NCBI GenBank assembly: GCA_017481745.1
Contig: JAFUOV010000006.1
Span: 1 to 64,000 of the forward strand
Source: Bacteroidaceae bacterium
GTDB lineage: Bacteria > Bacteroidota > Bacteroidia > Bacteroidales > Barnesiellaceae_A
Direction of reading: 5' to 3'
DNA length: 64,000 bases
The notes beneath the pieces are model-generated. The model worked only from the letters and a program-made list of their open reading frames with translations. It did no database searches and had not been told where the DNA came from. Each line of letters starts with the position of its first letter. Position 1 is the stretch's first letter. This document shows positions 36,149 through 44,243 of the stretch, piece after piece. Both the position numbers and the translations under genes were made by a program.

Positions 36149-36721
36149 TTATTGTGGTATATCGTCGGGGTTGATGGCTCGCTTGAGGCGCGATATGCGG
36201 TTGTAAACAACCGATTTCTCTACACCCAACAATACCGATATTGTGGTTGCCGAAAATCCTGCCACGAGGTATGAGTATAGCTTGTAGTCTTTCTCTTTGA
36301 GGTGTGGATATGTGCTGCGAAAACGACTCATAGCATCGTCTTGGGTTGCGTTGAGCATTGCCTCAAAATCTTTTTGAGCTTTATCGTCGTTGCGCATTTC
36401 GTTTATTATCTCTTCCACTTCGGCGATTATCTTCTTCTGCAGGTTGGCACTGCCCTCATATATATAGTATTGTTCGCAAAGTCGAGTCAATATGGCATAA
36501 TTGCTTCCACTCTTGAATGTTGGTTTTGCGCTGTCGTTTGTGTCGGAACGAGGCGTTTGTGCCATGATGCTATCCCACTCATGTATAAGTGTTGTAATCT
36601 GTTCTGCTGAATATTCGCGATACCAACCCCATCGTATGTTATTGAACAATTTGATATTGACAAATCGGAGTCGTGTAAAGGTAAATTGTTGTAGTCGGTC
36701 GAAGAGAGTTTTTGCATCCAT
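36149..36721 (-). CDS. HTH protein, LuxR-like C-terminal helix-turn-helix
   Basis: 190 residues from the ATG at 36721. The N-terminal two thirds are helical without a recognised domain. The C-terminal about 55 residues (KDYKLYSYLVAGFSATTISVLLGV, then SVVYNRISRLKRAI) form a helix-turn-helix like the output domain of Bacteroidota regulators that follow sensor proteins. It is probably a DNA-binding regulator. No sensor is adjacent. It lies 4 bp from the convergent PPTase gene, and its upstream spacer to 36931 shows no promoter I trust. Confidence 0.75.
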   Translation of the reverse strand: MDAKTLFDRLQQFTFTRLRFVNIKLFNNIRWGWYREYSAEQITTLIHEWDSIMAQTPRSDTNDSAKPTFKSGSNYAILTRLCEQYYIYEGSANLQKKIIAEVEEIINEMRNDDKAQKDFEAMLNATQDDAMSRFRSTYPHLKEKDYKLYSYLVAGFSATTISVLLGVEKSVVYNRISRLKRAINPDDIPQ

Positions 36722-36931
36722 AATAAATTCTTTTAAGAGGTTATTTATTGATACAAATTTATGGATTGGCAATGGAATATACTCTATCAAGACGATTGTA
36801 AAATCTATCGCGCGTATATTTTTTGTTGTTGATAATAAGTGTGTTATGAGTATTCTGCTTAAAGAAAATCTATCAAGTGGGAAATTGTCTTATAGCGAGC
36901 TGTGTGTGATGCTCCGATGCAGTAGTCGGGT

Positions 36932-37825
36932 TTATCCCAGGTATTTGAGCTTGATGAGTACCGCTTGTATCTTTTCGTAAGTGGTGATGCGGGTAGGTAC
37001 GAGGGGGAGGCGCAGTTTGTTCTCTATCATACCCATCAAGTTGAGCAGACATTTTACACCTGCCGGGTTGCCATCGACAAATAGCAGATTGAAAAGCTCG
37101 GTAAATTGGTGGTGGATGAGCAAGGCTTGGTCGTAGTTGCCATTGAGAGCCAAACGTACCATGCGGCTAAACTCTTTGGGGAAGGCATTACCAATAACCG
37201 ATATGACACCTACCGCTCCAAGTGTGATGAGCGGAAAGGTTACACCATCGTCGCCCGAAATAACCATGAAGTCGTTGGGTTTGTTCTTGATGATGTCGTC
37301 CATCTGTGTTATGTTTCCCGATGCCTCTTTGATGGCAACAATATTGTCGAAGTTGCGCGCCAAACGCAATGTTGTTTCGGCAGACATGTTTACACCTGTT
37401 CTGCCCGGTACATTATATAGGATAACCGGCAGTGGCGAGGCTTGAGCTATGGCTGCGTAGTGGTTGTAAATACCCTCTTGCGAAGGCTTGTTGTAGTAGG
37501 GGACAACCGATAATATGGCATCGTATCCGTGAAAGTCGTCGTTCTGCAGGTGCTCGACGATACTGCGGGTGTTGTTACCGCCCATACCATATACCAATGG
37601 AATGCGACCTTTGGTGCGTTCAACGACAAAATGTTTTATCTGCTCCTTCTCTGCTTCGTTCAATGTAGGAGTCTCACCGGTAGTGCCCAATACGACAAGA
37701 TAGTCGGTACCATTCTGTATCTGATAATCCAACAAACGGGCGAGAGCATCAAAGTCAATGCTTTCGTCCTCTTTAAAAGGTGTTATAAGGGCAACACCCA
37801 TGCCTCGCAAATTTATTCTTGCCAT
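36932..37825 (-). CDS. dapA: 4-hydroxy-tetrahydrodipicolinate synthase
   Basis: 297 residues. It condenses pyruvate with aspartate semialdehyde in the lysine and diaminopimelate pathway. The GTTGETPTL loop, the YNVPGRTGVN segment with the catalytic Tyr, and the Schiff-base Lys in AIKEASGN are present. It is transcribed alone; a TACCTTTG box (37848-37855, minus strand) lies 22 bases upstream. Confidence 0.97.
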   Translation of the reverse strand: MARINLRGMGVALITPFKEDESIDFDALARLLDYQIQNGTDYLVVLGTTGETPTLNEAEKEQIKHFVVERTKGRIPLVYGMGGNNTRSIVEHLQNDDFHGYDAILSVVPYYNKPSQEGIYNHYAAIAQASPLPVILYNVPGRTGVNMSAETTLRLARNFDNIVAIKEASGNITQMDDIIKNKPNDFMVISGDDGVTFPLITLGAVGVISVIGNAFPKEFSRMVRLALNGNYDQALLIHHQFTELFNLLFVDGNPAGVKCLLNLMGMIENKLRLPLVPTRITTYEKIQAVLIKLKYLG

Positions 37826-37847
37826 AAGTAACTACTCGGTTTGAGTA

Positions 37848-37855
37848 CAAAGGTA
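37848..37855 (-). promoter_or_regulatory. -7 box of dapA
   Basis: TACCTTTG on the minus strand; an exact -7 match without a clear -33. Confidence 0.45.
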
Positions 37856-38048
37856 AGAAAGTGTTTTGATATTTGTGGTAATATGAATGAAAAATATAAC
37901 AATTCATAACCGATATGGTTTGCATTGAATTGTAGTGGTGGAGATTTTAATATTTCTGTTTTTTAGCAAAAATGGCTGAACCATAGGTGTTGTTTGCAAA
38001 AAAAGGTGTAATTTCGCACCCTATATTACAAAACATTGAACAGATCTG

Positions 38049-39014
38049 ATGAAGAAACTTTTTTATTACATTACACTACTCTTTTTGTCGACAGCCATTC
38101 ATTTGTCTGCGCAGGAACGCGAGATGATACCATTCTCCGATTTTGAGCAATGGGTTACGCGTAATATGACCGAATCGAAATTGTTGGGCGGTCATGATAG
38201 AACTTTGTATGCCATAGCTCCCACCACAACGATAGAAGGCGCTGTGGCGTATAGAAATATGGGAGGCTCTCCCTGGGCTACATCAAATGCCTATGCCAAT
38301 GTGGTGGGCATCAAGAAGGCGAGTTGTACGGTCGTTCCCGAGGAACGCTCCGACAAGCAAGGAATGTGTGCGCGGTTGGACTCGAAGTTGGAGGTTGTAC
38401 GCGTGCTGGGTATGGTAGATATCGAGGTGCTTGTCAGTGGTTCTATTTATTTAGGACAGCTATACGAGCCTATACGCTCGGTAAACAGCCCATATAGCAA
38501 GATGACAATGGGTATACCCTTTACCAAGCGCCCCAAGCGACTTGTTTTCGACTATAACTTGAAAATGTCGAGCGATGGCAACCGCATTTATTCTACCGGA
38601 TTGAAGCCCAAGAAGGTGGTGCAAGGTCCCGATAGTGCCGAGGTTTATATCCTCTTGCAACATCGTTGGGAGGACGAAGAGGGCAATGTATATGCTTATC
38701 GTGTAGGTACAGGTCGTGAACGTTATACACAATCGACCGATGGTTGGGTAAACGGTCATGCCATAGATGTGCATTATGGCGATATTACAGAAGAACCTTT
38801 CTATCGCCCATACATGGGACTGCTCAATGGAAGCCGTAGCTATTCGTGCATGAATAGTAAGGGCAAGATTGTGCCTGTTCAAGAGGTAGATTGGGCATCG
38901 CCCGATGAAGAGATTACCCACATGCTTGTCATGGCATCGTCGGGCTGTGGTACCGCCTTTGTTGGTGCAGAGAATACAACGCTTTGGGTCGACAACTTCT
39001 ATCTGGAGTATTAG
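38049..39014 (+). CDS. Exported PCMD-domain protein
   Basis: 321 residues with a signal peptide (1-21, ending LSAQ). Most of the mature protein fits the PCMD family (putative carbohydrate metabolism domain, a beta-sandwich common in Bacteroidota polysaccharide-utilisation loci): FSDFEQWVTRN, KRPKRLVFDYNLKM, TLWVDNFYLEY at the C-terminus. It probably binds glycan at the surface or periplasm. It is the first gene of a plus-strand run that continues to 42543, but no polysaccharide-utilisation partners are present. Confidence 0.82.
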   Translation: MKKLFYYITLLFLSTAIHLSAQEREMIPFSDFEQWVTRNMTESKLLGGHDRTLYAIAPTTTIEGAVAYRNMGGSPWATSNAYANVVGIKKASCTVVPEERSDKQGMCARLDSKLEVVRVLGMVDIEVLVSGSIYLGQLYEPIRSVNSPYSKMTMGIPFTKRPKRLVFDYNLKMSSDGNRIYSTGLKPKKVVQGPDSAEVYILLQHRWEDEEGNVYAYRVGTGRERYTQSTDGWVNGHAIDVHYGDITEEPFYRPYMGLLNGSRSYSCMNSKGKIVPVQEVDWASPDEEITHMLVMASSGCGTAFVGAENTTLWVDNFYLEY

Positions 39015-39044
39015 TGCAAATAGATAACCTGAAACAATAAAACC

Positions 39045-39941
39045 ATGATTATACCACAACCACTACAACCGGGCGATACAATAGCTATTGTTTCGCCATC
39101 AAGCAAGGTAAATGCTGCTTTTATCGACGGTGCTGCACAGCAGTTGCGGTTGTGGGGCTATCGTGTGCTCATTGGGCAGTATGCCTATGGCTCGTATGGC
39201 AACTTTGCCGGTACGGAGGAGGAACGACTTGCCGACTTGCGCGGGGCGCTTCATAATCCCGATGTGAAGGCTATATTGTGCGCTCGTGGCGGATATGGGG
39301 CTGTGCATTTGTTAGACAAAATCAATCTTCATGAGATACGCGATAATGCCAAGTGGATTATCGGATTTAGTGATATCTCTGCACTGCATGCTGCGTGGGT
39401 ACGTGCCGGTGTGGCATCGCTGCATGCGCCTATGTGTAAGCATCTTACCGAGGAGTGTGCCGAGCAGTCGTCTACCCGATATTTGCGTGGTATATTGAGT
39501 GGTATGATGCCTGCCTATCAAGTACCGGCGCATCGGTACAATCGTTGTGGTGAGGCGCACGCTCGCATTGTGGGTGGCAATATGGCTGTTCTCTGTGGCT
39601 TGTTGCGTACTCCTTACGATATTTTTGCCGAGAATACCATTCTGTTTATTGAAGATATTGCCGAGCGAACCTATAAAGTGGAACGCATGCTCTATAATCT
39701 TGAGTTGGCGGGTGTATTGCCTCGTTTGGCAGGGCTCGTAGTGGGTCAATTTACCGAGTATGACGAAGACCCCGGTATGTGTGCTACCATGTACGAGATG
39801 ATAGCCAAGCGTGTTGCTCGTTATGATTATCCTGTATGCTTTGGATTTCCGGTGGGACACGTCTCGGACAATCATCCGATCATAGAGGGCGCCGAGGCAA
39901 CGTTGTCGGTAACTCCCGAGGGTGTAAGTTTGGTATTTTAA
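39045..39941 (+). CDS. LD-carboxypeptidase (S66 family)
   Basis: 298 residues, no signal peptide. It resembles LdcA/MccF serine peptidases that cut the L,D-bond of murein tetrapeptides during cell-wall recycling. The N-terminal PLQPGDTIAIVSPSS, the ARGGYGA turn, the nucleophile Ser in GFSDISALH, and the acid and His of the triad in FIEDIAER and FPVGHVSDNH are present. It lies 30 bp after the PCMD gene and 13 bp before the M28 peptidase. Confidence 0.93.
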   Translation: MIIPQPLQPGDTIAIVSPSSKVNAAFIDGAAQQLRLWGYRVLIGQYAYGSYGNFAGTEEERLADLRGALHNPDVKAILCARGGYGAVHLLDKINLHEIRDNAKWIIGFSDISALHAAWVRAGVASLHAPMCKHLTEECAEQSSTRYLRGILSGMMPAYQVPAHRYNRCGEAHARIVGGNMAVLCGLLRTPYDIFAENTILFIEDIAERTYKVERMLYNLELAGVLPRLAGLVVGQFTEYDEDPGMCATMYEMIAKRVARYDYPVCFGFPVGHVSDNHPIIEGAEATLSVTPEGVSLVF

Positions 39942-39954
39942 TAGAGTGCTTGTC

Positions 39955-40944
39955 ATGAAGATGTCTCGTCTATATATGTTGTTGATAATGCTGCTTGCGT
40001 TGTGTGTGGGCTGTGGCAATGCTGCCGGTACACAATCGTCGACAGCCGATACTGCTCAAGAGATGGTAATACATACTTTCGATGCCGATAGTGCATACAA
40101 CAATGTGGCTCGGCAAGTAGCATTTGGCTACCGCATCCCCGGCACCGATGCTCACAAGGCTACAGCGCAATGGCTTGCCGAGGAGATGGCTCGTTATGGT
40201 GCCGAGGTGATACGACAAGAGGCTACGGTTACTGCATACGACGGAACAGCGCTTCCGATGTGCAATATTATAGCACAATTTGCTCCCGAAAAGAGCAATA
40301 GAATATTGCTTGCAGCGCATTGGGATTCTCGTCCTTATGCCGACTATGATAGCGATGTTGCTGCTCGTATGCAACCTATCGACGGCGCTAATGATGGCGC
40401 GAGTGGTGTTGGTGTGTTGCTTGAAGTGGCTCGTCATATAGGCGCTCAAGAGCCTTTGTTGGGCGTTGATATTATCCTATTTGATGCCGAGGACTATGGT
40501 GCTCCCGAGTGGGTCGATGGCGATACAAGCGACACATGGGCTTTGGGCTCTCAATATTGGAGTACTCACCCGCACAAGCCCGGCTATCGTGCCCGATATG
40601 GCATCTTGCTCGACATGGTGGGTGCTGCCGGTGTGGGCTTCTATCGTGAGTATTTCTCGGAACGATATGCCTCGCACATCGTAGACAAAGTGTGGAATTG
40701 TGCAGCAGAACTCGGCTACGACGGACTTTTTGTCAACCAACAAGGTGGTGCGATAACCGACGATCACCTCAACATCATACGCGCGGGTATCCCTGCTATT
40801 GATATTATACAACACGACCCTACATCACATACGGGCTTCTTTGCTCAATGGCACACTCGCAACGATGATATGGAGCACATTGACAGGTCGATGCTCGATG
40901 TTGTGGGGCAGGTGATTATGACTGTGATTTATAGCGAAAAATAA
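39955..40944 (+). CDS. M28-family zinc peptidase lipoprotein (glutaminyl-cyclase type)
   Basis: 329 residues from the ATG at 39955. Lipoprotein signal with lipobox ALCVGC. The M28 zinc ligands are visible: LLAAHWDSRP, DGANDGASGVG, ILFDAEDYG and HTRNDDMEHID. The pattern is closest to the glutaminyl-peptide cyclotransferase branch of M28, which cyclises N-terminal Gln of exported proteins; type IX cargo often starts with pyroglutamate in Bacteroidota. An aminopeptidase role remains possible. Confidence 0.88.
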   Translation: MKMSRLYMLLIMLLALCVGCGNAAGTQSSTADTAQEMVIHTFDADSAYNNVARQVAFGYRIPGTDAHKATAQWLAEEMARYGAEVIRQEATVTAYDGTALPMCNIIAQFAPEKSNRILLAAHWDSRPYADYDSDVAARMQPIDGANDGASGVGVLLEVARHIGAQEPLLGVDIILFDAEDYGAPEWVDGDTSDTWALGSQYWSTHPHKPGYRARYGILLDMVGAAGVGFYREYFSERYASHIVDKVWNCAAELGYDGLFVNQQGGAITDDHLNIIRAGIPAIDIIQHDPTSHTGFFAQWHTRNDDMEHIDRSMLDVVGQVIMTVIYSEK

Positions 40945-40958
40945 AAGATATAACGACT

Positions 40959-41387
40959 ATGACTATTGAACAGCTACAAGATGAAATCATTGATGAGTTT
41001 TCGATATTCGATGATTGGATGGATAAATATCAGTTGCTTATCGACATGGGCAATGCCTTGCCGGCTCTTGATGAGGCGTACAAAATAGACCAAAATCTTA
41101 TTGAGGGCTGTCAGAGCCGCGTGTGGTTGCATGCCGACTATAACGATGGCATTATTACCTACGAGGCAGAGAGCGATGCTATTATAGTGAAAGGCATCGT
41201 GTCGCTGTTGGTGCGCGTATTGTCGGGACATACTCCCGATGAAATTCTCAATGCCGACTTGCACTTTATCGACGAAATAGGTCTTACCGAGCACCTATCG
41301 CCTACACGCTCCAATGGCTTGGTGGCGATGGTGAAGCAGATGCGCCTCTATGCACTTGCTTTCAAAACACGCAACGAACAGGCTTGA
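40959..41387 (+). CDS. sufE: SufE-family sulfur acceptor
   Basis: 142 residues. It accepts persulfide sulfur from the cysteine desulfurase SufS for Fe-S cluster assembly. The catalytic Cys is C51 in IEGCQSRVWL; the length and SufE fold pattern (DEILNADLHFIDEIGLTEHLSPTRSNGL) agree. It is away from any suf operon and co-transcribed with the M28 peptidase 14 bp upstream. Confidence 0.93.
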   Translation: MTIEQLQDEIIDEFSIFDDWMDKYQLLIDMGNALPALDEAYKIDQNLIEGCQSRVWLHADYNDGIITYEAESDAIIVKGIVSLLVRVLSGHTPDEILNADLHFIDEIGLTEHLSPTRSNGLVAMVKQMRLYALAFKTRNEQA

Positions 41388-41423
41388 TGAGATATATTTC
41401 ATACGCTCAAACACATTACGATT

Positions 41424-41999
41424 ATGAAGAAAATTACGGTATTTTGCTCATCGTCGCATCAGCTCGATCAGCATTTCTATGACGATGCTTCGCTGATAGG
41501 TCAATGGATAGGTCAACACGATTGTACGCTGGTGTATGGCGGCTCGGCACGAGGCACAATGGAGGTCGTGGCACGCAGCACCAAGGAGAATGGTGGCAAG
41601 GTGCATGGCATCATACCCGAGCGTTTTGCCGCAAAGAATATGGCAAGCGAGTATGCCGATGAGGTAACGGTTACCGTCGATATGCACGAGCGTAAGCGAC
41701 TGCTGCTTGCTCAGAGTGATGCTGTTGTGGTACTGCCCGGCGGTGCAGGTACAATAGATGAGTTTTTCGATGCCTATGTAAGTCGCAAACTCGGATACAT
41801 ACAAGCACCTATTATCGTGTGCAATACCACCGGATTTTTCAATCCGATGTTGGCGCAGTTGGAGCGCTGCTATGCCGATCGCTTTGCATCGCCCCTCGAA
41901 GTGGGGATGTATCAAGTTGCCGACGATGCTGCACACTGTTGCCGCATATTGAGTCGTTTGTTCCCTTCCTTAAAGAATAAAAACCATGAAGAAAAGTAA
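41424..41999 (+). CDS. LOG-family Rossmann-fold protein
   Basis: 191 residues of the TIGR00730/LOG family, which includes cytokinin riboside 5'-monophosphate phosphoribohydrolases. The signature PGGAGTIDEFFDAY is present. The usual GGG..GLMG is here GGSARGTMEVVA, still fitting the nucleotide-binding loop. Members hydrolyse the N-glycosidic bond of nucleoside monophosphates. Its stop overlaps the next gene by 14 bases, so translation is coupled. Confidence 0.9.
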   Translation: MKKITVFCSSSHQLDQHFYDDASLIGQWIGQHDCTLVYGGSARGTMEVVARSTKENGGKVHGIIPERFAAKNMASEYADEVTVTVDMHERKRLLLAQSDAVVVLPGGAGTIDEFFDAYVSRKLGYIQAPIIVCNTTGFFNPMLAQLERCYADRFASPLEVGMYQVADDAAHCCRILSRLFPSLKNKNHEEK

Positions 42000-42543
42000 T
42001 CTTTATACAGCCACCGGCGACAAGGGTACTACCTCGCTCGTGGGTGGAAAACGCGTGTCAAAATCGGATGTTCGCCTCGAGGCATACGGTACAACCGACG
42101 AGCTGAATGCTCATATAGGTCTGCTCGTTGCGATGATGCCCGAGGGTGATGATGTGGCTCTCTTGCGCCGCATACAAGACAACTTGTTCATTGTAGGCTC
42201 GGCGCTTGCTACCGACCTTTCAACTACACAACTGCACGAAGCCAGCCGTCTTGATGCCGGAGAGATAGCACTTGTAGAGCAACGCATCGACTATCTCGAT
42301 AGTATCGTGCCGCCTTTGTGCAAGTTTGTATTACCCGGCGGATCGCAAGCAGCAGCACAAGCCCATGTATGTCGCACAGTGTGTCGTCGTGCCGAGCGAT
42401 GTGTGTGTGCTCTTGCCGAGCAACATCCTATAGCCGACAATGTTTCGTGTTACATCAATCGCTTGTCCGACTATTTCTTCGTCCTGGCGCGTTACATCAA
42501 TCACTCGACCCATACGCCCGAGCGTTTCTGGGGCGATAGATAA
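41986..42543 (+). CDS. Cob(I)yrinic acid a,c-diamide adenosyltransferase (PduO type)
   Basis: 185 residues. It attaches the 5'-deoxyadenosyl group from ATP to cob(I)alamin to make coenzyme B12. The N-terminal ATP-binding TATGDKGTTSLVGG and EAYGTTDELNAHIG and the C-terminal three-helix segment with RRAERCVCAL are typical. It overlaps the LOG gene by 14 bases and ends the six-gene run from 38049. It probably serves B12 enzymes such as methylmalonyl-CoA mutase elsewhere in the genome. Confidence 0.94.
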   Translation: MKKSNLYTATGDKGTTSLVGGKRVSKSDVRLEAYGTTDELNAHIGLLVAMMPEGDDVALLRRIQDNLFIVGSALATDLSTTQLHEASRLDAGEIALVEQRIDYLDSIVPPLCKFVLPGGSQAAAQAHVCRTVCRRAERCVCALAEQHPIADNVSCYINRLSDYFFVLARYINHSTHTPERFWGDR

Positions 42544-42592
42544 GATATTTTAACCAAATTCTTCAAAAATATGTTATAAAACATATTCACTA

Positions 42593-42625
42593 TTTGCTTA
42601 CATTTGTCGATGTAAATTATCTTTG
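42593..42625 (+). promoter_or_regulatory. Promoter of the GIN-domain pair
   Basis: TTTG (42593-42596), 21-base spacer, TATCTTTG (42618-42625), 35 bases upstream of the ATG at 42661. Confidence 0.68.
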
Positions 42626-42660
42626 TGCCTGAATAATGTTTGATTTAATAACTTTTGTTT

Positions 42661-43260
42661 ATGAGAAAAAGGTTTTTATTTACGTTGATTATCTTCTTAG
42701 CCGTCTTTGTTATCACTTCGTGCGGCAAGAAACCTATTGTGAGCAGTAATGTGTATATAAGCAAGCCGGTTACTACCGAGTTGCCCCAATTTAGCGGTAT
42801 ATCGGTCGATGCTGATATAGATGTAGTCTTTACTACGGGCGAGCAAGCCCTATCGGTGTATGGTGCCGATAACGTGGTGGAGCACGTCAGTCTTACTGTT
42901 GAGGGCGAAACATTGGTGGTGAAGTATGCCGATGGTGTAGTTGTTGTTGGCGATGACAATACAACCATATATGTATCAGCCCCCTTGTTGAAGGCTGTAA
43001 TCGTCAATGGCGCAGGCGAAGTATCGCTTGCCGGTGAAACGCAAAATGTTGCCTATACCGTCAATGGAAGCGGCGATATTGATGCCGACAAGATGTTGGC
43101 AGATACACTGACTGCCACCGTCAATGGTAGTGGCGATATAGATTGTTATGCCCGCGATGTACTTGTCATCTCACGCTCGGGACGTGGCGAGATAAGTTAT
43201 CAAGGACCACCCACGTTGCTCGTGCAAGGCAATGTGCGCGGTGTAGAGCGCGACGACTGA
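42661..43260 (+). CDS. GIN-domain (DUF2807) lipoprotein
   Basis: 199 residues from the ATG at 42661, with lipobox VITSC. The mature part is a right-handed beta-helix of the head-GIN-domain type with repeats such as VNGAGEVSL, VNGSGDIDAD and VNGSGDIDCYA. The family is periplasmic or surface-exposed in Bacteroidota and probably forms adhesive or protective structures. It is followed 29 bp later by a non-lipidated paralogue. Confidence 0.87.
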   Translation: MRKRFLFTLIIFLAVFVITSCGKKPIVSSNVYISKPVTTELPQFSGISVDADIDVVFTTGEQALSVYGADNVVEHVSLTVEGETLVVKYADGVVVVGDDNTTIYVSAPLLKAVIVNGAGEVSLAGETQNVAYTVNGSGDIDADKMLADTLTATVNGSGDIDCYARDVLVISRSGRGEISYQGPPTLLVQGNVRGVERDD

Positions 43261-43289
43261 TAGTTGTAATATTATAAACACTTATAGTT

Positions 43290-43940
43290 ATGAAAATAAA
43301 GAATATCCTTTCTATCCTTTTGGTTGCTATCGCTTGTGTAGCCCCCAATGTATATGCCGATGATGCGCATGCCGGCTATGTAACAGTAGACGTAGAGGGT
43401 TTGAACAGCTTTGAGAACATCATATCCAACGCACCGTTCGATGTAGAGTTTACACAAAGCGACGTACGCAGCGTAAAGGTCTATGCAGCCCCCGAAGAGG
43501 TCGGTAACGTCAACCTCTCTATCGTAGGCAAGACCCTCTTTGTAGGAGTAAAAGAGAACACCAACGTGTCGCAAAAAGCCAAAGTAATCATAACAGCCCC
43601 CGAGTTGTTGTGTGCCATTGTAAGTGCATCGGGCGACATAGAAGTTAAGAACCTCAATAACACCAAATTTACTGCTACCGTATCGGGCTCGGGTGATGTA
43701 GAGTTGGTCGGTAGCTGTGATGAAGCAGAATATACCGTCAGTGGCAGTGGCAAAGTCGATGCCGACGATTTTCTGGTAAAAGACATCCTACGCGCCACCG
43801 TATCGGGCTCGGGTAGCATAGACTGCCGAGTGTTAGACACCCTCTATGCATCGGTAACAGGTAGTGGCAATATAGAGTACCACGGACACCCGCGCACCAT
43901 CAACCGCTCAGGTCGCCGCGCCGGCATCCGCCACGACTGA
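43290..43940 (+). CDS. Secreted GIN-domain (DUF2807) protein
   Basis: 216 residues with a signal peptide (about 1-24, ending VYAD). The beta-helix repeats are regular: VSASGDIEV, VSGSGDVEL, VSGSGKVDAD, VSGSGSIDC, VTGSGNIEY. It is a paralogue of the lipoprotein upstream but lacks the lipobox, so one copy is membrane-anchored and this one is soluble. A strong terminator follows. Confidence 0.87.
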   Translation: MKIKNILSILLVAIACVAPNVYADDAHAGYVTVDVEGLNSFENIISNAPFDVEFTQSDVRSVKVYAAPEEVGNVNLSIVGKTLFVGVKENTNVSQKAKVIITAPELLCAIVSASGDIEVKNLNNTKFTATVSGSGDVELVGSCDEAEYTVSGSGKVDADDFLVKDILRATVSGSGSIDCRVLDTLYASVTGSGNIEYHGHPRTINRSGRRAGIRHD

Positions 43941-43968
43941 TAGGCACAACCCCCAATCGGCAATAAAA

Positions 43969-44004
43969 CAAAAAAGGAAATCTCAACAGAGATTTCCTTT
44001 TTTG
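43969..44004. terminator. Bidirectional terminator
   Basis: A perfect stem of at least 15 bp (43970-43984 and 43989-44003) with a 4-base loop. It serves the GIN gene on plus and, directly abutting its 3' end, the tRNA-Leu on minus. Confidence 0.93.
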
Positions 44005-44088
44005 TACCCGGAGCGGGACTTGAACCCGCACAACCGCAATGGTCAAAGGATTTTAAGTCCTTCGTGTCTACCATTCCACCATCCGGGC
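44005..44088 (-). tRNA. tRNA-Leu(TAA)
   Basis: 84-nt class II tRNA with acceptor GCCCGGA/TCCGGGT, discriminator A, anticodon loop CTTAAAA (anticodon TAA) and a variable arm. It is the second gene of a two-tRNA transcript. Confidence 0.95.
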
Positions 44089-44096
44089 AGACCTTG

Positions 44097-44169
44097 AGCG
44101 AAAGACGGGACTCGAACCCGCGACCCTAACCTTGGCAAGGTTATGCTCTACCAACTGAGCTACTTTCGC
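44097..44169 (-). tRNA. tRNA-Gly(GCC)
   Basis: 73-nt cloverleaf with acceptor GCGAAAG/CTTTCGC, discriminator T, anticodon loop TTGCCAA (anticodon GCC). It is 8 bases upstream of tRNA-Leu in the same transcript. Confidence 0.96.
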
Positions 44170-44193
44170 AATGCGATTTTTCTTTTGCGACGA

Positions 44194-44225
44194 CAAAGAT
44201 AGTGCGCTTTTTCGTGATAGCCAAA
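44194..44225 (-). promoter_or_regulatory. Promoter of tRNA-Gly/tRNA-Leu
   Basis: Minus-strand TTTG (44222-44225), 20-base spacer, TATCTTTG (44194-44201), 24 bases before the tRNA-Gly 5' end. Confidence 0.78.
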
Positions 44226-44243
44226 AAAAACGAACCTTTTTTG

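Noticed and set aside
36501..36980. 159-codon plus-strand frame over the HTH gene and dapA end
   Set aside because: Overlaps two coding genes and has no ribosome binding site or domain.
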